64,000 nt of DNA, taken from the NCBI GenBank assembly GCA_016706225.1, contig JADJKB010000016.1:1-64000 (forward strand), read 5' to 3'. Position 1 is the first letter of the stretch, and every line of letters begins with the position of its first letter. Source of the stretch: Myxococcales bacterium (GTDB lineage Bacteria; Myxococcota_A; Polyangia; Polyangiales; Polyangiaceae). This document shows, piece by piece, positions 54,431 to 63,271 of this stretch. A program made the position numbers and the translations under genes. Under the pieces are notes generated by a model. That model was not told the origin of the DNA and did no database searches. It saw only the letters and a program-made list of their open reading frames with translations.

Positions 54431-55486
54431 ATGCAGCGCGTTGGTGTCGGGTTCGTGTTGACCTTGTCGTTGGCTGTTGCGGGGTGTGGCGGCGGAGAGG
54501 ACGAGGGCTCGTCGGTCGGAGCGAAGCGCGACCATATCTTCGTTGCGGACGAGGACAGCGGCGGCGTGTCGGTGATCGAAGAGGGCACCAACGCCCTGGT
54601 AGCGACGCTTCCGCTGCCGATGAGCTCGGGCATGTACATGCCGCACAACGTCCAGGCTGCCCCCGATGGTAAGAGTGTCTGGGTGGTAGCCCCGCCGATG
54701 ACGGAAGGCGGAATGGAGAAGGCTTTCGTGATCGACCCTGAGACCAACCAGTTCGTGGGTGACATCGAGCTCGGAACGGAGCTTCACGTAGCTCACGTCG
54801 TGCTCGACCCAAGCTCGACTCGGGCTTACATCAGCGCGAACGAAGGCAATGCCGTGCTCGAGCTCGACGCGGTGTCGAGGAAGGTGTTGCGCACCATCGA
54901 TCTGGGCGCCGATCGCGGGCCGCACGGCATGCGCTGGTGCCGCGACCGGCTCTGGGTTGCGAACATGAAGGCGAAGAGCCTGGCGGCCGTGGAGCCCGTC
55001 GCCGGGTCCGTCACCGAGGTCGACGTCGGCGGCGTCGCCGTCCAGACCGCCTGTGTGCCCGGTGGTAAGTACGTGTTCGTTTCGCTCTACGACACCAAAG
55101 AGGTCGTGCGTTATGAAATCGACACCCAGAAACTGACGCGCATCGCCTTGCCAGCCGAGGCGCAAGGGCCGGTCCAGCTCTACCCGTCGCCCGATTCGAA
55201 GACCGTTTGGGTCTGCGACCAGGGTCTCCTGCTCGGGAGGCCGGCATCGAATCGTCTGTACGCGGTGGACGTCGACGCTGCGAAGGTAGTCGGGACCATA
55301 CAGGTGGGTCAGGGCGCGCATGGGATTGTGCTCAGCGATGACGGCGGGCTGGCGTACGTCACCAACGTCTCCGATGACTCCGTGTCGGTGGTCGACACCG
55401 CGAAGATGGAGGCGGTTGCGACCATCGCGGTGGGAACGAAGCCCAACGGGATCTCGCACTGGCATCGGAGCGGCGCGATGCCGTGA
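54431..55486 (+). CDS. YVTN beta-propeller lipoprotein
   Basis: 351 residues. Signal MQRVGVGFVLTLSLAVAGC; then YVTN-type repeats such as HIFVADEDSGGVSVIEEGTN, TRAYISANEGNAVLELDAVS, KYVFVSLYDTKEVVRYEIDT and LAYVTNVSDDSVSVVDTAKM. The final blade is followed by PNGISHWHRSG. Such periplasmic propellers occur in metal and nitrous-oxide systems, but no metal site is apparent. A ggaggtag SD precedes the ATG. Confidence 0.85.
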   Translation: MQRVGVGFVLTLSLAVAGCGGGEDEGSSVGAKRDHIFVADEDSGGVSVIEEGTNALVATLPLPMSSGMYMPHNVQAAPDGKSVWVVAPPMTEGGMEKAFVIDPETNQFVGDIELGTELHVAHVVLDPSSTRAYISANEGNAVLELDAVSRKVLRTIDLGADRGPHGMRWCRDRLWVANMKAKSLAAVEPVAGSVTEVDVGGVAVQTACVPGGKYVFVSLYDTKEVVRYEIDTQKLTRIALPAEAQGPVQLYPSPDSKTVWVCDQGLLLGRPASNRLYAVDVDAAKVVGTIQVGQGAHGIVLSDDGGLAYVTNVSDDSVSVVDTAKMEAVATIAVGTKPNGISHWHRSGAMP

Positions 55487-55581
55487 GCAAGCCGCGGCGC
55501 GCGATCGGCGGCCGAAGAGGGTTCGGTCGACCCTGAACCCGGTGAACGGCTCGAGCAGGCCCGAACGCGGCCGTCCGCTCA

Positions 55582-55596
55582 TGGCACGGTCGGTGC
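55582..55596 (+). promoter_or_regulatory. sigma-54 promoter of cyclase-YHS gene
   Basis: TGGCAC-GGTCG-GTGC, followed by T. Predicted start 55608, seven bases before the ATG at 55615. No GTGACC palindrome was found nearby. Confidence 0.7.
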
Positions 55597-55614
55597 TAGC
55601 TTTGGTCGGCGAAG

Positions 55615-56280
55615 ATGAGTCAGGAGCCGGTACTCGGAATCCTCTTCGCCGACCTCGCCGGCTACACGGCCTTGACCGAGGCGCACGGAGACGACGACGC
55701 CGCGAACGTGGCGGAGCGATTCTATGCGCTCACTCGTCAGAGCTTGCGGGGTTCCACCCGGTTCGTGAAGCCCATCGGCGACGCGGTGATGTTGGCCGGG
55801 CCAGAGCCGGCGCACCTCTTGGACTCACTCCTCTGTCTTCGCACCGCCATGGAGGGCGAGCCGGACTATCCGGAGATGCGAGCGGGCATCCACCTTGGAC
55901 CAGTGGTGGAGCGCTCGGGCGACCTGTTCGGCTCGACTGTGAACGTGGCGGCTCGCTTGGCGGCCTACGGTCGCTCGGGGCAGGTGTTGTGCAGTCGGCG
56001 ATTCCGCGAGGCGTTGGGCGAGCGCTCCGACGTGCTGATGGTTTCGCTCGGAGCGGTCCGGTTCAAGAACGTACTGGAACCCATCCAGGCGTTCGAGATC
56101 GTCGCGGCGTTCGGTCCACCGAGTGTTTCCCAGATCGATCCCGTGTGTCGCATGCGGGTCGATCCCATGAACGACGCCTTCACCAGTGACGTCTCTGGGC
56201 GCACGCTTCGGTTTTGTTCGGCGGCGTGCCAGGCGGCGTTCTTGGCCTCCCCCGAGCTGTATCGAGTGAGCGGCGACTGA
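55615..56280 (+). CDS. Class III nucleotide cyclase fused to YHS domain
   Basis: 221 residues. Adenylate/guanylate cyclase catalytic domain 1-165: first metal Asp in GILFADLAGYTALTEAHG, second in IGDAVMLAG, RAGIHLGPVVERSGDLFGS then TVNVAARL, and FKNVLEP. A YHS domain follows at about 176-212 (DPVCRMRVDPMNDAFTSDVS; LRFCSAACQAAFLASPELY). CRM replaces the usual CGM. It has no TM helix, so it is cytoplasmic. Fusion suggests metal-controlled cAMP or cGMP synthesis; this is inference. Confidence 0.85.
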   Translation: MSQEPVLGILFADLAGYTALTEAHGDDDAANVAERFYALTRQSLRGSTRFVKPIGDAVMLAGPEPAHLLDSLLCLRTAMEGEPDYPEMRAGIHLGPVVERSGDLFGSTVNVAARLAAYGRSGQVLCSRRFREALGERSDVLMVSLGAVRFKNVLEPIQAFEIVAAFGPPSVSQIDPVCRMRVDPMNDAFTSDVSGRTLRFCSAACQAAFLASPELYRVSGD

Positions 56281-56291
56281 CGCATCGCGCC

Positions 56292-56876
56292 TCAGCGTTT
56301 TCGCCGCTCACGCCACCAGCGCCCCGCCCGAAGCACCCAGAGGCCGAGCCCGCTGAGCACCGTGGCAACCGCCAGGAGGGCCGCGAAGCGAATCAGCTAG
56401 TGGTTGAAGCCGTCGCGCTCGCGGTAGTCCATGATGTGGAGCGACCACAGAAAATCGTCGACTCGCCAGAGATCGCTGCGACGCGCTGATACTTCCCCCG
56501 TCGAGGCGTCCTAGACGAACGTATGCGCTTCGTCGTCCATCTCGACGCGCCACGCAGGCAGCGGTTTCCCTCGAAACTCCACCGACTTCGTCTCGAGCCG
56601 CTGTGCGTCGCGCACTGCCGGTGAGCCGGGCTGATCGCGTCGGGCGGTGGCTTCCGCTTCCTGGCGCGTGACTTCGGCGGGCTCACCGCTCTCGGCACAG
56701 AGCCGCACCGAATGCTGCTTGGTCCGTACCAACCAGAATTGGCCCGCTGGAGAGGCGCGGAGCTCGAGGCCGATCGGAGAAACGGCACCCGCTCGGGCTG
56801 CTCGAGCGAGCGCCTCCGACGGCGGCAACAGCTTGCCGGCTTCCATGGTCTGAAGCCGATTCATTCGCCCACTCAT
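56292..56876 (-). pseudogene. PepSY-associated membrane protein with two in-frame TAGs
   Basis: From MSGRMNRLQTMEAGKLLPPS the frame gives a PepSY-like domain (WRVEMDDEAHTFV), then TAG (56513-56511), DASTGEVSARRSDLWRVDDF and LWSLHIMDYRERDGFNH, TAG (56399-56397), then a TM helix (LIRFAALLAVATVLSGLGLW) and TGA. All three parts are in one frame and match the family order. The N-terminal TM helix of the family is missing, so a decayed gene is likely. Start uncertain; operators lie upstream. Confidence 0.7.
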
Positions 56877-56898
56877 ACCGCGAAGTCGTCCGCGCTCC

Positions 56899-56945
56899 GT
56901 GATCGCTGACGTCACGCCGCGATCCAATGTGACCTTTCCGGTCAC
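56899..56945. promoter_or_regulatory. Operator pair upstream of PepSY remnant
   Basis: Palindromes 56899-56915 (GTGATC-N5-CGTCAC) and 56929-56945 (GTGACC-N5-GGTCAC, perfect), 30 bp apart. A clean sigma-54 element was not found toward either side. Confidence 0.7.
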
Positions 56946-57418
56946 CCCAGCGAGGGATCGGACAAGCTGGGGCGCTCCCGGCTTCCCGCCGCAACTCCGA
57001 CCATCGGGGCTGGATTCGCTTGGTATGAGCGGTTGTGATGGGTGAGTCGCACAGCGGGCCGGGAAGCGCCCCGTTCTTTCCCGAGCAACGGCTGTGCCGA
57101 GGCTCGCGTCCGTCTGCCGGGCACAGTGTGTGCTTCGCGGTAGCCGCGCCCGCTGGCGCAGATGGGAGACGGAAGTGGTCATGCAACGATGGAAGCTTCG
57201 GCCAATCGCGCACTGCGAAGAGGGACACCCTCTTTAGTCCCGAGCAAGACTTGAAAAGGCTCCGCGGGCCGGGCGCTCGGAGGCGCGCCGGTCCGCGGCG
57301 GGGGCAATGATGGGAGGCGGCGAGGCGAACCCGACGACTTGCGTGCGCGAAAAGCACGCCCTGGTCTCGGCTCGCTCGTCGCCGGAACTGGACGCCGCGC
57401 TGACTTCGCGCGGGACCT
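56946..57418. other. Region without a confident gene
   Basis: About 470 bases. No frame resembles a known protein and no RNA gene was recognised. TGGTATGAGCGGTTGT near 57020 is a poor sigma-54 lookalike with one extra spacer base. Confidence 0.5.
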
Positions 57419-57433
57419 CGGCATGGCAGTTGC
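57419..57433 (+). promoter_or_regulatory. sigma-54 promoter of CPMHP lipoprotein
   Basis: CGGCAT-GGCAG-TTGC, followed by A. Predicted start 57445, three bases before the ATG at 57448, deciding it over the open-frame start at 57307. Confidence 0.75.
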
Positions 57434-57447
57434 AAATCTCGACGAAC

Positions 57448-57702
57448 ATGAAAACACGACTCGTGATCCTGATGTTCGGATCCATCTCGACCCTGGCGCT
57501 GGTGGCGGCGTGTGAAAAGACGACCTCCGCTGGTCCGCAGCAAGAAGCCCATGCTGCCGAGCCTCACGCCGCAGACCCCGCTGGCGCCACGACGTACGCC
57601 TGCCCCATGCATCCCGAGGTGACTGACACTCGACCCTCGAGCTGCTCGAAGTGCGGGATGAAGCTGCTGCCGGTCAAACCCAAGAGCCAGCAGGAACAGT
57701 GA
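57448..57702 (+). CDS. CPMHP heavy-metal-binding lipoprotein
   Basis: 84 residues. Signal MKTRLVILMFGSISTLALVA then AC, a His/Ala linker, and one heavy-metal-binding domain (TTYACPMHPEVTDTRPSSCS KCGMKLLPV), the same module as at both ends of efflux adaptor 2. A likely periplasmic metal carrier for that pump. Leaderless by promoter position. Confidence 0.85.
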   Translation: MKTRLVILMFGSISTLALVAACEKTTSAGPQQEAHAAEPHAADPAGATTYACPMHPEVTDTRPSSCSKCGMKLLPVKPKSQQEQ

Positions 57703-57718
57703 ACCAGCGTGTTGCGCC

Positions 57719-57964
57719 ATGACGACGGCGAATGACCACCAGCACTCCCGCAGTGACTCCGCGCGCACCGTGCACGCGGAGCTGGCCACCGAATTTACCC
57801 AGCCGGTGGAGCAGGTCTTCGACGCGTTCACTGGCTTCGCACGCTACGATTTGTGGGCGCCGGACCGGCAAGGAGCGTGTCAGTGGCTCTTCCTCCGAGA
57901 GGGTGGGGTGGGCTCCCGGTTCTTGGCCTACGACAAACCAGGCCGTCGCCACCTGACCCACGAA

Positions 57965-57965
<1 letters not shown>
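57719..57965 (+). CDS. SRPBCC/START-like protein, 3' part lost
   Basis: About 80 residues are readable: AELATEFTQPVEQVFDAFTG and WAPDRQGACQWLFLREGG fit the first strands and helix of an SRPBCC ligand-binding domain. The sequence then enters the G-rich block, so the rest cannot be read. Confidence 0.45.
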
Positions 57966-59170
<1,205 letters not shown>

Positions 59171-59171
59171 C

Positions 59172-59957
59172 AGTGAGACAAAGGCCGCCGACCTCCTCGG
59201 TTATCGCGCCGCCTACGACGCCATCCTCGATGTGTTCGATGGCAGCAGCGTCACGGAGCAGAGTCTCGCTCGGACGTACCTCGAGGTGGTCCAGGCTGGC
59301 GCTCGCCACGGCGTCGTATTTCCGAGCGAGATGCTGCTGCAGGCCAAGGCCCTCGTCACGATGGAGGCGCTTTGCCTGTATCTAGCGCCCGAGTTCCGCT
59401 TCAGTGAAGAGCTCCGGCCCATCGTCGCGCGGCGGCTTGCGGAGCGCGTGTCGCCGGCGGCGCTCGTCGACCGCCTGTGGGAGATCGTTCCGGACCTTTG
59501 TGTGACGGGGGAGTTGTTCTACACGGAGCGCGATTCGGCACCGAGTGAGGTCGAACCCGCATTTCGTCGGGAGGCGCTAACGGCGATCGCGGAGAGCTGG
59601 AGCGACGGGGCGGACTCCTGGCTGCGCGCCCGCCGGGGCGAACGATGGCTGGCTCACAACGATCGGCCCGAGCTCGCCGCACTCGTCGAGCTCGCGGTGC
59701 AGGTTTCCGGCTTGGTCGGCGCCGGACGAGCGGCGGGCGCCGAGCTGAATCTCGGTGACCCGGCGGAGCTGCGTTGGGCGGCATTCCAGCACGCCAATCG
59801 CGCTGAGAGTCCTCGTCACACCGGTTCATGGCGGGTCGGGCGGCCCTGGGTCGGCGCCTCGGCTGCCGCGCTTCTTCCGGTGGCGCGCGTCGTCCTCGCA
59901 CGGTCGGAGGCGGCGCTGCGCGAGCAGCAGGGTCGTCCGAACGACGTCCGCGTGTGA
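59172..59957 (+). CDS. ABC1/UbiB-kinase-like protein, 5' part lost
   Basis: About 260 residues are readable, entering from the G-rich block. TYLEVVQAGARHGVVFPSEM, LLQAKALVTMEALCLYLAPE and FRFSEELRPIVARRL match the C-terminal half of ABC1/ADCK (UbiB) atypical kinases, which act in quinone biosynthesis. The remainder is Ala-rich and helical. N-terminal kinase motifs are missing from the readable sequence. Confidence 0.6.
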   Translation, partial: SETKAADLLGYRAAYDAILDVFDGSSVTEQSLARTYLEVVQAGARHGVVFPSEMLLQAKALVTMEALCLYLAPEFRFSEELRPIVARRLAERVSPAALVDRLWEIVPDLCVTGELFYTERDSAPSEVEPAFRREALTAIAESWSDGADSWLRARRGERWLAHNDRPELAALVELAVQVSGLVGAGRAAGAELNLGDPAELRWAAFQHANRAESPRHTGSWRVGRPWVGASAAALLPVARVVLARSEAALREQQGRPNDVRV

Positions 59958-59970
59958 CGCTCGTGATCAC
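59954..59970. promoter_or_regulatory. GTGACG-N5-GATCAC operator
   Basis: The palindrome overlaps the stop of the ABC1-like gene, upstream of the multicopper oxidase operon. Weak sigma-54 candidates lie near 60095. Confidence 0.6.
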
Positions 59971-60162
59971 ACCCGCTCCGCGTGCGCCAGCTAGCCGCGG
60001 GAAAACAGCGCGGTGCATGTGCGGCCAATCGGTGCGGGGTGCCGGCCGGCGGTACCCGCGTCGGCGTGTGGATGCGACGGGCACACCGTGAGGTCGAGGT
60101 GCTGTCCGCGCTTCCCCATCTGTCCCGTTGCGCGTTCCGCGGCTCGCAGCTATTGCTTGGGC

Positions 60163-60522
60163 ATGCATCTCGGGCGGAGCAAGCTGTTTCACGCGGTCGT
60201 TCTGGCAGGACTCTCACTCGGTGCCGCAGCGTGCGGTGGCGAAGACGCGAGCCCTGGTGGTGGGACGGGCGGCAGCACAGCCGGCGGCGGTGGTGCGGGC
60301 GGAGTGTCTGCTGGCGGCACAGGTGGCGGTGCGAGCGGAGGCGGCGCGGGGCTTGGTGCATCCGGTGGCGCTGCGGGTAGCGCGGGCGCAGCGGGTGCTG
60401 CGGGTGGCGCGGGCACTGCCGGTGCGACGGGTACCGACGCCGGGGTCGCTGAGGATGCGGCGACGGATGCTCACGACTTCGATGCCGGCGACGGCGGCGA
60501 CGGCTGGCACCCCACCAAATGA
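60163..60522 (+). CDS. Gly-rich lipoprotein
   Basis: 119 residues. Signal MHLGRSKLFHAVVLAGLSLG then AAAC; Gly/Ala/Ser/Thr repeats of GGTGGS and GGAAGS type fill the middle; the end is acidic (ATDAHDFDAGDGGDGW). A cell-surface linker-like protein common in Polyangia. Coupled to the ferritin-like gene (ATGA). Confidence 0.7.
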   Translation: MHLGRSKLFHAVVLAGLSLGAAACGGEDASPGGGTGGSTAGGGGAGGVSAGGTGGGASGGGAGLGASGGAAGSAGAAGAAGGAGTAGATGTDAGVAEDAATDAHDFDAGDGGDGWHPTK

Positions 60523-61322
60523 AGATTCGAGCCGACGGACGTTGGGGCGGGCGTCTCACCGGTCGCCCACTCCTGAGTGGTGACGCCACGGTGGACGGCC
60601 TAGCCGAAACCGAGCGCAGCGAACTTGCCGCGGTGTGGCTGGCGCGCTCGGCGACCGAGTTCCGAGTCGCCAGCTCGTTCGAAGTGATCCGTGATGCGCT
60701 GACGGCGCTCCGGACCGATCGGTCGCTCGTCGAGCTCGCGGAGCGCGCCATCGACGACGAGCACCGTCATGCGGAGATCTGTCGCTACACAGCTTCTTGT
60801 TTCGCCGCGCACGAGCTGGAGCTGCCGGACGCACTTCCCTTCAGCTATCCACAACACGAGCGCGCCGCGGAAGACGTGCGCCACGCCCTCTGGGTCGTCG
60901 GGCATTGCTGTTTCAACGAGACCTTGGCCAGCGGTTTTCTGGAAGCGGCATCTACTGCGGCGACCGGGCCGATGGCGCACCGCGCACTGCAGGAGCTCCT
61001 GAGCGACGAGATCGACCACGCTCGCCTCGGGTGGGCTTTTTTGGCTGGCCTCGAGCCGCGCTTGCGCACCGCGATCGGCCCGTGGCTGCCGGGCCTCGCC
61101 CGCGCCAATCTCCGCATGTGGCGCGAGTCGCCGCGCGACTACCCGGGGACGGATCAGTTCGTCGAGCAAGGCGCGCCCAGCGCTGAGCTGATCAATGGCG
61201 CACTCATGACCGCGCTCCGCGACCTGATCCTGCCGGGCTTCGAGGCGCTTGCCTTGCCCGTCGCCCCGCTCGCCAGCTGGTTCGCCGAAGGTGCGCCAAC
61301 GGAGCGGCGCGAATCGGCATGA
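60519..61322 (+). CDS. Ferritin-like diiron-domain protein
   Basis: 267 residues, helical. Two ExxH-type motifs suit a diiron centre: AIDDEHRHAEICRYT and LLSDEIDHARLGWAFLAG, with a further Glu in CCFNETLASGF. This resembles rubrerythrin/ferritin-like proteins. No signal peptide. It lies in the multicopper oxidase operon, so it may protect against iron or oxidative stress; substrate unknown. Confidence 0.75.
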   Translation: MKIRADGRWGGRLTGRPLLSGDATVDGLAETERSELAAVWLARSATEFRVASSFEVIRDALTALRTDRSLVELAERAIDDEHRHAEICRYTASCFAAHELELPDALPFSYPQHERAAEDVRHALWVVGHCCFNETLASGFLEAASTAATGPMAHRALQELLSDEIDHARLGWAFLAGLEPRLRTAIGPWLPGLARANLRMWRESPRDYPGTDQFVEQGAPSAELINGALMTALRDLILPGFEALALPVAPLASWFAEGAPTERRESA

Positions 61323-61399
61323 GCAGCTGCACGGCCCTTTGGCTTCGGGTGTCAGGGCTTGGACGTTTGGGAAAAACCGTTGAAACAGGACCAGCGAAG

Positions 61400-61753
61400 A
61401 TGAAACGAATTGCAGTCTGCTGCGTGTTGCTCTTGACCGCCTGTGGCTCGGGTGACGGCGACGATTCTGGCTCGACCCAGTCGCTCTCTGCACCCGTCAT
61501 GGAGATGGTGATGCCGATGGCTCCCGCCGGGCTGCACGTCACCTGGAACAACATTCAGCCCGACTGCGACGAGATCGAAGGCGAGCGCAAGTCCCCGTCG
61601 AGCGAGTTTGCAGTGGTTTTTGCCGTCCCCGGATCCGTGGACAACAAACACGACGGCACTGCTACGGAGAAGGTCGAGTACTTCTACCGCGTGCGCTGCC
61701 GGAAAGGCGAGACCTTCTCCGCCTACTCGGACTTGATGGCCGGTACGCCATGA
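61400..61753 (+). CDS. Small lipoprotein, fibronectin-like
   Basis: 117 residues. Signal MKRIAVCCVLLLTAC, then an Asp/Ser linker and a short beta-rich domain (PAGLHVTWNNIQPDCDEIEG; KVEYFYRVRCRKGETFSAYS) like one fibronectin-type repeat with a Cys pair. The stop overlaps the multicopper oxidase start (ATGA), so it may be a partner of that enzyme. Confidence 0.72.
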   Translation: MKRIAVCCVLLLTACGSGDGDDSGSTQSLSAPVMEMVMPMAPAGLHVTWNNIQPDCDEIEGERKSPSSEFAVVFAVPGSVDNKHDGTATEKVEYFYRVRCRKGETFSAYSDLMAGTP

Positions 61754-63138
61754 GTGCGATGCGCGCGCTGTTTCGGTTTGGCGTGACGATGGCGTTGCCA
61801 TTCGTCGCCGGGTGTTCCGGCGATGACTCGCACCCCGAGCGCGGCGCGCCGGCCTTGCCCACGCTCCAGAGGGTGCCGGACGAAAATTCCGACCCGAACG
61901 TGGTCGAGGTCACGATCCGCGCGAAGGAAGCCACGAAGCAGTACCCCGGCTCCAAGCCCTCCCAGGTGTGGACCTACGAGGGCACCGTTCCGGGACCATT
62001 GCTCGAGGCCAAGGTAGGCGACCAGCTCGTCGTGCACTTTCACAACGAGCTACCCGAGTCCACCTCCATTCACTGGCATGGACTGAGGCTGCCCGCGAAG
62101 ATGGACGGCACGATGGCGATGCAGTCGCCCATCGAGCCCGGCCAGAGCTTCGAGTACGCGTTCGAGCTGAAGGACGCAGGGTTCTTCTGGTTCCACCCGC
62201 ACGTGCGCTCCGACATTCAGATCGAGAAGGGCCTCTACGGAGCGCTGCTCGTGCGGGGCGCGGCGGAACCCGTCGTGGATCACGAGACCGTCATGGTGCT
62301 CGACGACGTCGACGTCCGTCCCGATGGAACCTTCCCCGAATACCTGGACGACGAGTCCAAGATGATGGGGCGCGAGGGGAACGTGCTCCTGATCAATGGA
62401 GCCGCCCGGCCGGACATCGCGCTGACGTCCGGAGCGCTGGAGCGACTGCGCCTGGTCAACGTGGCGAACGGTCGTTTTTTCAAGCTCCGACTCGAGGGTC
62501 ACACCTTTCACGTCATCGGGACCGACGGGGGTCTCGTGCCAGAACCGTGGGACACCGAGACGCTGCTCATGGCACCGGGAGAACGCTACGACGTCGTGCT
62601 GATCCCGACTGGGAAGCCTCGCGCGAGCTTCACGTTATGGAACGAACCCTACGCCCGCGGACATGGCTCGGGGAGTGCGGAGCCGATGCCGCTCGGCCGC
62701 GTGAGGTTGTCGGACGCGCCGGCGCTCACGGGTCGCGTGTTGCCTACCGCTTTTCCGGACATCGAGAAACTTCCGCCGGGGCTGGCGGACATGCCCATTG
62801 CGCTCGGGGAAGCGTTCGATGGGTCCGGGTCGCTGGTCTTCACCGTGAACGGGGGGACGTACCCCAACGTGCCGCCGCTCGTGGCCGAGAATGGCAGCGT
62901 GCACGTGCTGACCGTGAAGAACGAAAGCGACATGGATCACCCCTTTCACCTTCACGGCTTTTTCTTTCAACGCCTGGGCGAAGCCGGCAAACCCAAGAAC
63001 AAGGACACGATCATCGTCAAGGCGCACGAGACGCTGGAGCTCGCTTCGCGCTTCGACGAGCCGGGCATGTGGATGTACCACTGTCACATTCTCGAGCACG
63101 CCGAGGGTGGCATGATGGGCGAGTTGCACGTTCAGTAG
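61750..63138 (+). CDS. Multicopper oxidase lipoprotein
   Basis: 462 residues. Lipobox PFVAGC, then three cupredoxin domains with all copper sites: HWHGLRLPAKMDGTM, FWFHPHVRSD, HPFHLHGFFF and WMYHCHILEHAEGGM (T1, T2 and T3 ligands including the axial Met). This matches CueO/CopA-like and laccase-type enzymes that oxidise Cu(I) or other metals in the envelope. It is intact, and completes a copper-handling set with the ATPase and efflux pumps. Confidence 0.92.
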   Translation: MSAMRALFRFGVTMALPFVAGCSGDDSHPERGAPALPTLQRVPDENSDPNVVEVTIRAKEATKQYPGSKPSQVWTYEGTVPGPLLEAKVGDQLVVHFHNELPESTSIHWHGLRLPAKMDGTMAMQSPIEPGQSFEYAFELKDAGFFWFHPHVRSDIQIEKGLYGALLVRGAAEPVVDHETVMVLDDVDVRPDGTFPEYLDDESKMMGREGNVLLINGAARPDIALTSGALERLRLVNVANGRFFKLRLEGHTFHVIGTDGGLVPEPWDTETLLMAPGERYDVVLIPTGKPRASFTLWNEPYARGHGSGSAEPMPLGRVRLSDAPALTGRVLPTAFPDIEKLPPGLADMPIALGEAFDGSGSLVFTVNGGTYPNVPPLVAENGSVHVLTVKNESDMDHPFHLHGFFFQRLGEAGKPKNKDTIIVKAHETLELASRFDEPGMWMYHCHILEHAEGGMMGELHVQ

Positions 63139-63245
63139 ACACGCTCTGCCGAAGGCAATCGCGCGTCCCGCTGCCACGCCAGGCGTCGTCGGCTGACAGG
63201 CATGCGAAGTCGAGAGCGCGGGCCGCGGGAATCCAGGGAGGTTTC

Positions 63246-63260
63246 TGGTACCCTCTGTGC
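63246..63260 (+). promoter_or_regulatory. sigma-54 promoter of right-hand kinase
   Basis: TGGTAC-CCTCT-GTGC, followed by T. Predicted start about 63272, which is downstream of the ATG at 63265. No start codon is visible after it in the kinase frame until the membrane region, so an indel may hide it. Confidence 0.62.
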
Positions 63261-63271
63261 TGGCATGTCAC

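Noticed and set aside
54362..55582. Minus-strand frame of 406 codons
   Set aside because: Antisense to the YVTN propeller gene, with typical high-GC shadow composition.
56397..56513. In-frame TAGs as evidence for recoded amber codons
   Set aside because: Only one gene shows it, that gene is also truncated, and the window has many base-level errors; kept only as a low-interest finding.
56683..57831. Minus-strand frame of 382 codons
   Set aside because: Composition is of the shadow type and it overlaps the better-supported PepSY and CPMHP loci.
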